Positions 45,889 through 57,498 of a stretch of 64,000 nucleotides of DNA are shown in pieces. Made by a program: the position numbers and the translations under genes. A model generated the notes under the pieces. The model searched no databases. It worked only from the letters and a program-made list of their open reading frames with translations, and was not told where the DNA came from. Position 1 is the stretch's first letter. The number at the start of each line of letters is the position of its first letter. Location: the NCBI RefSeq assembly GCF_033118175.1, contig NC_083691.1, forward strand, positions 61,470,001 through 61,534,000, read 5' to 3'. This stretch comes from Dama dama. Its lineage: Eukaryota; Chordata; Mammalia; Artiodactyla; Cervidae.

Positions 45889-46349
45889 AGGAGGCCAGTT
45901 GCCTAGATAGAGACCAGGGGGAGTTTCTCTATGGGTCCAAATATGGGAGGGCCCTGGAGTTTTGTATTGAGACCTGGTACTGGAACTCAGGCTTACTGGC
46001 AGCTGAGCAGAGATTTTTACCAGTTTCTTGTTCCTTATAAATATAATAGTAACACAGAATCTTGGCATTTAACCCTATGGGTATTTGCATGATCATCTCT
46101 TCATTACCAGCACTAATCTTCAGCAAAATTGCAAAGTAGGTGAATTCTGCCTCTGTGCCTTTAGCTTCTGCACATTCCTCCCTCCTCCCAGCCCCCTCAC
46201 TTCCTTCTTCCCTTTCAACTTTGTCCTGCGTGCCTTTCCCCTCCCTCACTCAAAATCCCATGGAAAACACAGACCTTAGCCACTTCTTTCTTAGTTATCT
46301 TTCCCCAGACTCTTTGCATCTCTCATTGTCTTTTGAAAGCCTTTTTTGA

Positions 46350-46482
46350 AGGGATAGAATGTAAGTTCCACGGGGACAGATATCTTTGTCAGTTTTATTC
46401 ACTGTTGTATCTCCAAAAGTGACGTAGCACAGTGCCTGGAATATAGCAGACGAATGATACATTCTATTGAATGAATGAATCA
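46350..46482 (-). repeat. L2 LINE 3' end, antisense
   Basis: The reversed L2 terminus is well preserved: 'gaatgtaagttccacgggga', 'actgttgtatctccaaaag', 'agcacagtgcctggaatata' and 'gaatgaatgaatc'. Confidence 0.85.
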
Positions 46483-47810
46483 ACTAAGCAAATTCAAATT
46501 TTGGTCAGCACTTAGGGACAGCTCTTCCTTGTTTGGGTGTTGAGGCGGGTTGACTGGGGGAAACAGAGGCCCAATGTCTGTCCCTGATGTTCCTGGGGTT
46601 TCACATGCAGGCTCCTACCTCCTTGGTGTCCCCTTAAATAACGATCAAAGATGTAGCTTTCTTTTCGACAGGCTCCCTGGGATCCTAAAATCCACTGTTT
46701 TGGTTCCTGGCAAACTTTCCATACTTTCAGGGCAAAGATGGTTTCCTTTTCCACTCTCCCAGGCCCCGGGCTTCATTACCGTGACCTCTTCCAGTGCAGT
46801 GGTCAGTGCCTAAATGTTCATGCGTCCCTGGGGGATTGCAGCGCTGCATATGCACTGCCTACCTCTGCCCTCATGGCATCGGGAATGGAACAGTGTCTTC
46901 CCTTCCACGGACCTTCAGTGCCTGCATCTCCTTTGTACGGCTTCTTACTAGGAAAATTGATCTGCTTCTGGGCAGGGGCTTGAGGCCTGGTTACTTGGCC
47001 TTCAAGTCATACCTGTAAAGGACAACTGCCCTGAGCTGCCCCTCTCGGAGGACTGCCCCTTGTTAAGGTGTGAGATGGAAAGCTGACAATGGAATGAAAA
47101 TATTCCGGGCTGTTTGGAGAGCTATTTTTAAGACGTGCAAGGGATGTGGTATTCCTTGTTTAGGCCATCTTCAGTTTGCCAGGGAGCTCTGTGAAAGGAA
47201 AATGTGAGCCAAGGACCTAAGGTGGAAAAGGGAATATAAACGCAGGGGCATTTGAGATCTGGAAAATTCACTGGCTGTTCCGAGCTGCTGGGTGTTTGAG
47301 TTCTGTGTGTATTAAGGAGGGCTCTTCTTTTGTTTCTAGATATTCTTTCTTCATCCCTTCAGCTGGTGCATAAATACCCATAAGCATCCTGGTCTGTAGG
47401 ACCATCCCAGCCAGCCGCACCATCCACAGAGTATTGTATACATAATGCCAAACCATTAACTATGATGCTGTCACCCGGCAGAGAGAGCACTTGGGAAGTG
47501 TTGGGAGTAAAGTAGGAAGCTGCTGACTGCCTGGCTTTCTCTTATATAATCATAAACTCAAATCTGCATTTCTCTGAAAGCAAGAAAAATCACCCAACCA
47601 CCTTTTGATTACACTTTTACACAAATTAATGTTATTTTCCTTTCCAACAGTATTGACTACAGGATTCAATTTGGTCCAGCAGGCCCTGGGTAACGGGAAG
47701 GCGGCTAAGGGCCTCTGTGTTAACAGCATCCCTCTTGAGAAAGGATGCTCTGAGGAGGCCGAGAGGAAAGAGGAAGATGAGGAAGAGAAGGGGGAAGAGA
47801 CAACAACTTG

Positions 47811-47943
47811 CACACACACACACACACACACACACCTCTCCCCATGTGCTGCGACTGCTGCCGCCACGGCGGCTGCTTCGATGCGTCTAAGATGGCACCT
47901 CGGTGCCCTGCCACATTCGGTCTCCTTGGTACCGAAGCGGCGC
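47811..47943. promoter_or_regulatory. CA microsatellite plus a small CpG cluster
   Basis: A (CA)12-13 run (47811-47835) is followed by 93 bp (47851-47943) containing 11 CpG dinucleotides, a density unmatched in the window. Within it, aagatggc (47889-47896) resembles a YY1 core site. A purine-rich GA stretch (about 47752-47800) precedes it. A promoter or unmethylated regulatory element is possible; nothing in the sequence proves transcription. Confidence 0.4.
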
Positions 47944-48219
47944 TCAGCTTCTTGTCACTGAGTGGATGGTGATTATCTGCACCAGGGTCTCAAGGGTGCT
48001 CAAGCTTTGCTGGCGATTGGAGCTGAGATGCTTCAGCTGAAGGATTTTAAAAGCTGTACAAGGCCAAAGAACCATTACCAGTCACTTGCTGTGTGATGCC
48101 TGTTGAAGAGGGGGTGGGTGTGGGAAGGAGGTGCTGGGGGCGCAGGGGAAGGCATATGAGATCTTTATTCCCTTCTGTTCCTGCTTGCTCCCCACTCCTC
48201 CCACCTTTCCACCTCCTCA

Positions 48220-48530
48220 CGCCTTTTTAGCCACGGTACCCTTGCAGAGCCACTGCAAGGTTATGTCATTGTGGTCTGAGAATCTATTGATCACGGCCAT
48301 CAAAGATCTTTGCAGGAGTTTAGGGATTTGGGACTTTGCATAACACCCCACTCATCTGGGTTAACTCCTCCCATCCCGGCCTCGGCTCCCGTCATCTCAG
48401 AGCTGAGCTGTTGGCAAAACTTGCTAATTTCTGTGACAGCTGCTTTCAGAACTATACTTATAAGGTTGTCCAAATTGTTGTAATTGCTATTATAATAGTG
48501 CTCAGGTGCATGACCTGGGCAGCAAAGAAG
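48220..48530. promoter_or_regulatory. Candidate regulatory block
   Basis: Unique sequence with clustered developmental-factor-like words: 'tgtgacagctgctttcaga' (a TGACAG TALE-type word overlapping a CAGCTG E-box) and 'gttgtaattgctattataat' (homeodomain-like AT core). These short words are common by chance; the call rests mainly on repeat absence around it. Confidence 0.25.
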
Positions 48531-48611
48531 CGGAGGGATTGGACCAGACATAACAAAGGGAAAAAAACCACCTAGAGCTGTTACCGCCCCCAACAGATGT
48601 ATGTGTGTGCG

Positions 48612-48612
<1 letters not shown>

Positions 48613-48650
<38 letters not shown>
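48613..48650. repeat. (AC)19 microsatellite
   Basis: Thirty-eight bases of uninterrupted AC, preceded by a short TG run, so a small TG/CA hairpin is possible at the left edge. Confidence 0.95.
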
Positions 48651-48652
<2 letters not shown>

Positions 48653-48828
48653 ACATGCACAAATACATGCATGCGTTTGCCTTGTTTTATTCCCCTTGAG
48701 GGACCACAAAAGAAAGGCTTGATAGACACAAAGTTTCAGGTTGATCTACTCCAGCGAGTTTTTAGTCTGTGAAAAATAAATGACAGAAGCCACAGAGATA
48801 AGTGCTTGCATTCTTCAGCATATAAAAC

Positions 48829-48950
48829 TTTTCAATAAGTGTTTATTGAGCATATAGTGACAACCAGCTGTTCTAGGTACTGGGCTAAAGCAGGATACAA
48901 AATAAAGTCCTTGCCTGCATGGAGTTGACAGTCTTGACACACTGCCCCAA
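48829..48950 (+). repeat. L2 LINE fragment
   Basis: 'caataagtgtttattgagca', 'ctgttctaggtactgggcta', 'aagtccttgcctgcatggag' and 'ttgacagtcttgac' are in L2 3' order. Confidence 0.85.
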
Positions 48951-51039
48951 AACATTCCAGATGCCTGTCTTCAAAATCTATGAGCAAGTGAGACACCTGC
49001 TCCCCCTCTCCCCTCTGCCCTGTGACCAAAGGATGACTGCATCATGGTTTCCCTCAGTGTGACTTGCACAAACACACACACTCAGGCACACACTCACCCA
49101 TAATCATCATAGGGCTTAGTAATACAAGGGTGAGAAAATATCTGGGTCTTGTAAAAGTATGAAAAAAGGAAAATGTCCCAAATCCATGAGCCTTGGAGAA
49201 AAATGATGGTAGCTTTTCAGTCTGAATGACCATTGTGCTGTGGGGGGGCCTTCGTGTGAGCCAGACTCTGTCTACTCGGAAGGACAATCAGGGGCTATAG
49301 TGCATGGCAAAGTCCATTTCTTACAGTGAGAGGTGCTATTTCACTGGAAGGTACTTGGATGGGCTGTCTTCGTGGGGACCTGACCATAGTTTACCCAGGA
49401 TAGGGAGGGGAGGTTGGGATACAGACACGAGTGTGGCTGGAGTGGTCCCGGATAGGAGGCTGAATCAGGATGTAGAGAAGAGGCCAGGGCTCGAGGGCAA
49501 CATTGTACTGAGCAAAAAGTACCAGGAACCCTCCTGGGATGCAGGGCATCATCACATCCAAGATGGTGACCCTCGGCATCCCATCCTGGGTGGGTCAGAT
49601 TGCCCAGAAGCCCCAGGAACAGGACACGCTCAGCCTGGTCAGGAGACGCTTGCAGGCTTCTGGCCACAGCTGGCAGCAGAGAAGCCGCTGCCTGTTCCTC
49701 TCTCCTCTAGCACTGGGTGTCACTGCAGCGAACAAACGAACGAACGTGCATCCCTTCAGAGACTGTCTTGGAGCTTGGAATTAATCACCTGGTTGAGGAG
49801 GGGTGGGATGGAGGCTGGAGGGAGAGCAAGTCAAGAGGACGAGAGAGAGGTACCACCCCAGTTCAGCAGTTCCCAAACCCCTCAGAATCTGACACTTCAT
49901 CCTGTGCTGTCCTAGAGCCTCGTTTGTGGAGACAGATGCCGAACCTCGGCTGAATCCAGACACTTTATGCATTAGTGTGCGGCCTTTGAATGTGCTGGAG
50001 CTTTATAGGTTGAAATCCCAGGCACTCATATTTACAGATCCTCCTTTGAGAGGTGGTGGCTTTTGTGTCATTGTCGGAGCCAAGGGGATGCTGGGTCTGG
50101 GCTCTCCATGGTAATGGGGGGGCAGTTGGCAACCTCATGGTCCAACCTGAAGCCCCAATCCCCACACTCCTGTCTGGATGGAGCTGGCAGAGGGTCAGTG
50201 CCGCACACAGCACGACCCTGTTTCCCGCCTGAAGCTGAGGGGGCGGCGGGGGGAGAGGGGCCCAGAGAAGAGGGCTTCTTTCCTCTCTCCTTTTTGTTTC
50301 TTCTTTTCTCTTCTCTTCTCAGTCTTCAGAATTGTGGGGCTGAATTTTGGGCGGTTCTCAAAAGGCATCTTGTTGTGGTTAAGATTGTCCCTCCCATGCT
50401 GTTGAATCACACAATGACTTTATTCACGAGGTCACCTCTTTCAAGGCAGCTGACCAGGGAATGTGGAGTCCAGCTCCACAGTGAAACCACTACCAGCCAA
50501 GCCCAAACCAGGGGTGCAAGCAGGAGAAGTTGACATCTCTCTCCAAAAAGACTTTATTTTGAAAAAATGAGAAGATAAGTCACGTGTGACTGTGAGAGTG
50601 TGTGTGTGTGTACGCATCACTCAGCCTGTATCACAGCATAACTGGTGAGCTTGGTAAGCAGCTTGAACTTGGTCGTTGTGGTCCCCTGTATTTTTATAAG
50701 TAAACTGAAACAAAAACAGTCACTAAACTCCAGCCCCACCTCCAGAAGCCTCCTCCTTCTCGTAGCCCCCTCCCTCCTCTTCCCCTCTCCCCTCCCCGCC
50801 TTGCACCTCCCTCCCCTCTCCTTCTTGTCAGGCCATTTCACTTCTGTCCTGTTTTATCATTTCTCCTTCAGGTTTTCTTGCCTTACCGAATACCTTTGTA
50901 GTGAGGAGTGGGCTTCCTCCCCACCTCTTCTCACTTCTGCCGTTTTTTGTGATCTTGCCGTTTTAATGAGAGCACAGTCAATAACTATGGAGAGGTGCTG
51001 ACGACATTACAAAGGAACTCACCCTTAACAAGTCAACTG

Positions 51040-51570
51040 TAGATGAGGTGCCAATGGGATGGACAAGAGGATTAAAGTATTTATGCCAAAATATTAGAAG
51101 CACATGCAGAATTAGTTCTCCCGTGTTAGATATTTTACTTTTGGCAAGTCCGTATTTAAAAATCTTTTATCCTTGTTTTGCTTAAAGTATTACAATAAGC
51201 CCCGGATTTTTCACAGTTACACTTGTATATTTTCACAGCTGTTTTAATCAGAAAAAATTAATGTGCTTTTGATAGCTCAGAAATCTATCACTAGCAAGAG
51301 CTTTGCAAAAAAAAAAAATGTGCTACAGAGCAGAGTGGAATCCTCAACATTATATATTTTGCTGGCTATTTGAAATTCATAGAATTTCCTCTAAATATTT
51401 CCTTTTGCAATTCTTGCCTAAATTAATCTAACAGCTCAGGCTGACTTCTTTGATAATCTCTTTTGTTATGAATGCAGGGATTGCTATTGTTAACATTCTT
51501 TGGGAGCCAAACATGAACTGTCTGTTACTGGAGGAAAATACAATTGCTATTTTTGCTCGTATCGGAAGTA
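51040..51570. other. AT-rich unique block
   Basis: No repeat or frame. Homogeneous AT-rich text with few low-complexity runs between GC-richer neighbours, of the sort often seen in conserved non-coding DNA. Conservation cannot be tested from this sequence alone. Confidence 0.25.
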
Positions 51571-53394
51571 TTTACTCAAATAAAATATACAACAGAATGA
51601 AAAGGCAGGATAGGCAGTCTCCTTGATGGCTTTATGGCCACTGATTTAGCTACAGGGCTCCCCTGGATTTTCATGAGCTGTACAGAAAAGAACTTGACTT
51701 TTGCTTCTCCAGTTCTGGGACACTTACAGATCCTCAGAGACACTCTTTGAATGTTGGGCATGATGAGTGTGCAGGGTCTTGGATTCAAATGCTAGGCACA
51801 CATCTTGCACAGAGCAAGAGAGGAAACTACCAGGAGCAAAGTTCTGTGGGTACACATCAGTGATAATCGGAACATCCACAATAATTGGAAAAAAAAAAAA
51901 ACTAAAATAAAAATCTTGCAACAAGGGAAGGAAGAGATGGGGAAGGAACAAAAGAGACAAACAAAAGTCTTGGTTGCCCCTGTCTGCCTGGCAAAGAAGA
52001 GGCTGATTTCCAGGGGAGGGAGAATCAGTGGATTAATGTGAACCTTAATACTGAAGCAGTGTGTATTTATTGCTGGTGACCACAAGACATAAATCTTGCA
52101 AGCACAATATACAATACGATGCAGCCCCCGTTTTTTTCCCCCCTCTCCAAGTCTCAATTTGTGTGTAAGTGTGTGTTAAGTGCTGTTGAAAAATAGTGAC
52201 CTTTAATAAAGGATTGTATCCTGCAACTATTTTCCCAGACACACAGTGACCTTTCAAACCAGACTGAGGTGAGGGGGTGTGGAGTTTGGACTTTGAACCG
52301 GCCAGACCCCGCTGTGCGCCTCTGTTAGCCTGGCCACTTTTTATTGTGTCACCAGGGAGCGTTCTGTATGCAAAGCAGGCCAGGCTGGCAGCCTGAACCT
52401 TTGCAAATCAATTTGTCTGTGAAGGCGAGTCCGCTGGAGTGAAAGATGGTCTAACAGGGCACACTGCCCCCTCTCTTTGTGACATCATTGCCTGTGGTAC
52501 TCTTGTCAGTCATGCCTGCCCAAAGGACTGTTGGAAGGAGGGGGAGTGCCGGGGTGGGGGGTGGGAGGGGTTAATCCTCATGGCCAACTGCAGCCTGAGA
52601 GACAGGGGTGTTTTTAATAGGACAGAGCTGGGGGGTAGTCTGCCTGGCTGGGAGGGTGATGAAGGAGGGTGCTGTTTAGACCTGATATTGTTGCCTGGCT
52701 GTGGTCACCAATGCTACTTATTGCCTCTCTCTCCTGATCTCAACATGTTACAGGGCCAGATTACTGGATAACTATCCCTCGGACCAGGAGAGAGCTTGGA
52801 TCCTGGGGGAACGTTACAGATCACAGTAGCATGGAAGTTTGTCTCCCACCCTACCCTCTGCCAATAGCACTGGCATCCATGAACTCTTACCTTTGGCTAT
52901 TTTCCATAGAAGACTCTCGGTTATAATTCTTTCTCATAGCAAACCTTTTCATAAGGGTTAATATTATTATTGATTTCCAGAATTCTTTTCAACACTCAGG
53001 ACTCTACATTAATCAGTAGATGAAAATGCCAGGAAAGACGGAAAAATTCAATTACTTTGTTCTCTAATTCAAATTTCTTGGAGAAGTTCTTTTAAAGATA
53101 TGGAAATCCTGCATTTTTCATAAAATAATGGTTAGATCAATTTCTGTATAAGCAATTAATCATCTTTATACTTCATAAAAGATGGGGAGCAAAGCTTGAC
53201 TTACTCCAGCACTGCTGACTGATGAGTCTCCTGGTGAGTAGCCTGGTGGGAGGACCTCAAACTCCCCAGCCTTGTATCGGTTTAAAATGTAACCTTCTCT
53301 GAACCCTTCAAGAGGGTGAACACAGGGGGACAGGCAAACGATGGGCTCCGGAGTGGATGAGCTTTACAGGAACTTTGGCAAGCTACCCATTCCA

Positions 53395-53560
53395 TTTAAG
53401 CCTTGGTTTTCTCATCTGTCAAATGAGAATGATAAGAATAGTTACTTTGTTTGGTTTTGGTGAGAATGAAAAGTTAAGGCAGGTATGCTGCTTAGTACAG
53501 TGCTGGTACGTGGTTAGTGCTCAGTAAGTGTTAGCCCTGGTAATAACAGCATATGTGATG
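53395..53560 (-). repeat. MIR SINE, antisense
   Basis: Reversed MIR: 'ggttttctcatctgtcaaat', 'gagaatgataagaatagtta', 'agtacagtgctggtacgtgg' and 'tgctcagtaagtgttagc'. Confidence 0.85.
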
Positions 53561-53679
53561 ATTCCTGAAGTTAAGTACTAAATAGTATATAATTGTACAC
53601 CTGGATGAAGTACCACTAGCATTTTGAATAGCTTCTCCAAGCTAGGCTTCAACAACATGTGAACCGAGAACTTCCAGAT

Positions 53680-54573
53680 GTTCAAGCTGGATTTAGAAAA
53701 GGCAGAGGAACCAGAGATCAAATTGCCAACATCCATTGGATCATAGAAAAAGCAATTCCAGAGGAACATCTACTTCTGTTTAACTGACTATGCTAAAGCC
53801 TTTGACTGTGTGGATCAGAACAAACTGTGGAAAATTCTTTAAGAGATGGGAATATCAGACCACCTTACCTGTCTCCTGAGAAACCTGTATGCAGGTCAAG
53901 AAGCAACAGTTAGAACTGGACATGGAACAACAGACTGGTTCCAAATTGGGAAAGGAGTATGTCAAAGCTGTATATTATCCCTGCTTATTTAACTTATATG
54001 CATAGCACATCATGTGAAATATCAATAACCTCAGAAATGCAGATGAAACCACCCTTTATGGCAGAAAAGGAAAAGGAACTAAACAGCCTCTTGATGAAAG
54101 TGAAAGAGGAGAGTGAAAAACCTGGCTTAGAACTCAGCATTCAAAAAATGAAGATCATGGCATTCGGTCCCATCACTTCATGGCAAATAGATGGGGAAAC
54201 AATGGAAACAGTGACAGACTTTATTTTTTTGGGCTCCAAAATTACTGCAGATGGTGACTGCAACCATGAAATTAAAAGATGCTTTCTGCTTAGAAATAAA
54301 GCTATGACAAACCTAGACAGCATATTAAAAAGCAGAGACATTACTTTGCTGACAAAGGTCCATCTAGTCAAAGCTATGGTTTTTCCAGTCATCATGTATG
54401 AATATGAGGGTGCTCGGTCATTCAGTCCTGTCCGGCTCTTTGCAAGCCCATGCATGGACTTCTTTGCAGTCTGTCAGGCTCCTCTGTCCATGGATATTAG
54501 AGCTGGACCAAAAAGAAGGCTGCGTGCAGAAGAATTGATGCTTTTGAACTGTGGTGCTGGAGAAGACTCTTGA
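53680..54573 (+). pseudogene. BovB reverse-transcriptase relic
   Basis: RT of an RTE-clade non-LTR retrotransposon, which in live elements copies its RNA at a nicked target. Visible motifs: TDYAKAFDCVD (about 53787 on, first catalytic Asp region), LLRNLYAGQEATVRTGHG, then the catalytic box at 54036-54047, which reads Asn-Ala-Asp-Glu where the family has Tyr-Ala-Asp-Asp. There is an in-frame stop at 53840-53842 and a frameshift upstream. A 204-codon frame (53959-54573) keeps KIMAFGPITSWQIDGETMET and TNLDSILKSRDITLLTKVHL. Catalytically dead. Confidence 0.9.
54408..54493 (-). mobile_element. 86-bp SINE scrap inside BovB
   Basis: A reversed Bov-tA 3' end ('gctcggtcattcagtcctgt' to 'ggctcctctgtccatgga') sits between BovB halves that otherwise read on. 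It lacks any A-rich tail; only a weak flanking similarity (atatgag/atattagag) is seen. Confidence 0.8.
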
Positions 54574-54898
54574 GAGTCCCTTGGACTGCAAGGAGATCCA
54601 ACCAGTCCATCCTGAAGGAAGTCAGTCCTGAATATTCATTGGAAGCACTGATGCTGAAGCTGAAGCTCCAATACTTCGGCCACCTGATACAAAGAACCAA
54701 CTCATTTGAAAAATCCCTGATGTTGGGAAAGACTGAAGACAGGAGAAGGGGACGACAGAGGTTGAGACTGCTGGATGACATCACTGACTCAATGGACATG
54801 AGTTTGAGCAAGCTCTGTGAGATGGGGAAGGACCGGGAAGCCTGGCGTGCTGCAGTCCATGGGGTCGAAAAGAGTTGGACATGACTGAGTGACTGAAC

Positions 54899-57498
54899 AA
54901 CAATCATTCGTGAGACACTTGCTTCACTTTAAAGATCTTTAGATGTTCAGGCAGAAGTTGTGTTTCCTTTTGCAGATTATTATGTTTGATTTAAAGCTAT
55001 TGACATATGCACTATTATAAATATATATATTATATTTGTGCTATACACACATCATTTTTTTTTCTGACTACCAACCTGTTTTCAGTTATAACCCCCAAGT
55101 GTAGGACACTACAATTTATTTATGTACCATGTCCTTTCTACGTGGGATCACAGGATGATTTACAGTCAGTGGTGAGTGGACAGGGAGAAAATGTTTGGAG
55201 GAAGGATTAGAGAGGGAAAGTCAGTGTGAGGGAAGACTAGCATCCATTTGTAAAGAGCACAGACATGATTGTCTTGGGCTCATATCTGAAAGAAAAATTC
55301 CAAAACAATACGGTTTTTAAGTTGAGTTTCACTATAAAAATGGTGAAGGGAAATTGATTGAATGTATATCATTTTGAGAGGAAAATATTTTTATTGACCC
55401 TTTTATTTAAGAACTCACAACCAAGGAAAGAGTAATGGGGGATTTGAGAAGGATTATGGACACAGGTAGGGATTTCAGAGAGGCCCAAAGTAAGATGTAA
55501 TGTTCTAGGTGATGAAAAGGAAGTATTAGAGGCAAAAAACTAAGAATGAAGTCAGATATCAGACATTGGAACCAAAGTTAGGATCCTAGGATCTCTCTTT
55601 TTTTTTTTTTCCTAGGATCTTTTAAAAACAATAATACAATACAACAAACAACCAACATCCCAAACAGATAAATACAGAAACAATCTTCTTAGCCACAAGT
55701 TAGTGGTATAAAATGAAGATATTGGAAGTGCAAGCAAAAAGAAAAAAAAGAAAGAAAACAAACACAAAAACCCTTATATCAAACATCAGTAATGAAGCAA
55801 TGATTACTTTGGGATTAAAAGCAGATATAATGTTTAGTATGGAAGCAATTAGTTATATATTCCAGACAATGAAGAAAGGATGATAAAAATAGGACACGTA
55901 AGTTTAGCAGGTTCTTGTTTTCTCATTTCCGAATTCAGTTACCTGGAGATAACTAGATGGAAAAACCAGGTGTTTCCAAAGCCTAACCCAACACAAGCAG
56001 TACCTGAGGTGGGGAGCTTTCCAGTCCCTTGGCTTACCAAGAGTTCATCACACTCCCTAAGTGAGAGCTGAATCAAGATCACTGTAACCAAGCCTGGACA
56101 AGGCCAGGATAAGAAGCAAGGGAAGGTGGGGGATGCAGCTAACTTATTGGGAAAAAGAGGAGCACAAACTGTTCTTAGGAAGGCTGGCACTGTTGATACC
56201 TTGAAAAGGGCTTAAGCATGATGCTTCCAGTGTACCCAGGGGCTGAGCTGGAAAAAGTGATATGGAAAGCTGGAAGTAGAGTCACCTCTGTGAACTTGTT
56301 AGATTCTGTTCGGTTTTTCCTAGACCTTGGAAAACCCTTGTTGAATTGTCTCCTTCAGCTGCTTATGAATAAAAGGGATTACATTATCTCGAAGGCCTCT
56401 TCTACAGTGAGAGAAAGTTGATGACTATTAACAACTGGAATTATGGAGAAAAATGAGAAGAGATTAGGAATCCATAATGAGACAAAAGAAGGGGCATTCG
56501 TCACCTAGGGCAGGGCAGCCATCGCCAGACGGGAGTGAAAGTCTGGGTGAAAGTGATGTGGGAGGAGGTGATTGGTAGGATCACAGACATTTAATATGGG
56601 AAGGAAACTCAGACACCGTCTTTCTCCCTCTGTCCGAAAAGGAGCGATCAAAGAACAATTTTCTGCTCTTCTTGGGCCATAGCATGTGGTCTGACAGGAG
56701 CCATGTTTTGGGACCCAGTCCAGTTTGGTACTCCAAACATCCTTGAGGCATGAACATTTTAATCAGTTTAAGGCAATGTGTATGAGGAAAGTAAGAAATG
56801 GAAAAGAGCAGGATCTCTTATGCTAACAATCTCAGATTGGTGATTTTAATTACTCATCAAATGAGAAGCCAGTGTCTCCTTTGGCATCTCTAACAGAGGG
56901 ATGGGAGCTTCCTGGTGGTTTCCAGCTGCTTAGGCAGAATGCTTGTGATTTTTGGACAAGGTGCCGGGTACATCATTTGAGGTCCTCATAGTGACCAGTG
57001 AATGGGAACTGTCTCACTACACTCGACGCTAAATTGTATACGCTCCTTTCAGTTAACGGTGTGATGCCATGAGGGCAGGGCCCATATCTCTACAGTAACA
57101 TCCCCTAGACTCTAGGACAAGTGGCCAGAAACTCGGCAAGTGGGATAACCTTGTCATGTAGGTACTGAAGGGGTAGGGGAAGGAGGGGAAGAGGCTGGAG
57201 GAGAGATCCCCCAATTGTTGGGAAGGGCGGTGTGTGGGTGGTGGAAGAGGACGTATGGGTGGTTAATAACTTTTTTTCTGAATCCTTGTAAACTTTATCT
57301 AAGTGTCTTTTCTGCTTAGAGCTTATCTGACCTCCATAGGGGTTATGGAAAGCTGCTCGGTCTGAATTTATAGCTGAGGATACCGATATTCCAGGACAGT
57401 ACATGCCCTCAGTAAGGCAGGGGTTGGAATGAACAGCTGAGGCACTTTGCTCTCTGCCATTTTGCAAGTGTCTTCATAAAGTGGATCTCCAGGTAGAG
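54899..57498. other. 2.6 kb of unassigned sequence
   Basis: No element I can name. It contains a T-run at about 55594-55609, an A-rich GAAA-like patch at 55735-55775 and assorted 60-120-codon frames without domains (for example 57105-57467, minus strand). Confidence 0.4.

Larger units (their letters stand above)
46483..53394. other. Repeat-poor block of about 6.9 kb
   Basis: Apart from one L2 scrap and microsatellites I recognise no transposon here, against roughly one ruminant insertion per 2-3 kb elsewhere. No exon is recognisable. The longest frame (49304-49915, 203 codons, plus strand) is Gly/Pro/Ser-rich without a domain. Possible regulatory patches are described at 47811-47943, 48220-48530, 51040-51570 and 52290-52445. 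Confidence 0.5.
53636..54898 (+). mobile_element. BovB LINE, 1.26 kb 3' part, sense
   Basis: 5'-truncated BovB from 'aagctaggcttcaacaacat' to the ctgaacaac end. It covers the reverse-transcriptase palm, thumb and C-terminal region and the 3' UTR. Deletions relative to the family occur near 53750 and around 54015-54030, and an antisense SINE scrap sits at 54408-54493. No clear target-site duplication. It is the only copy here retaining the RT palm. Confidence 0.95.

Noticed and set aside
45681..46040. 119-codon frame beginning MGFPCGSAGKESSCN
   Set aside because: SINE-encoded open frame. Near-identical peptides appear at 12015, 20966, 32955 and 59830, wherever Bov-tA/Bov-A2 occurs; it is not a gene family.
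47605..47961. 118-codon frame preceded by a pyrimidine tract and 'ccaacag', looking like a spliced exon
   Set aside because: The frame runs into the CA microsatellite, reads as Thr-His repeats and lacks a downstream donor in a sensible position. I keep only the CpG cluster as of interest.
49304..49915. 203-codon plus-strand frame in the repeat-poor block
   Set aside because: Overlapping frames of similar quality exist on both strands, and there is no domain or splice evidence. It could be tested by conservation of the reading frame.
53840..53842. Possibility that the BovB RT frame is functional through recoding
   Set aside because: The catalytic box is altered and deletions and a frameshift lie nearby, so a single-stop recoding explanation is pointless.
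54570..54884. 104-codon frame with a clean protein-like sequence
   Set aside because: It is the C-terminal peptide of BovB (WTARRSNQSILK...). The same peptide recurs at 10658-10903, 36790-37266 and 58156-58473 in other BovB copies.
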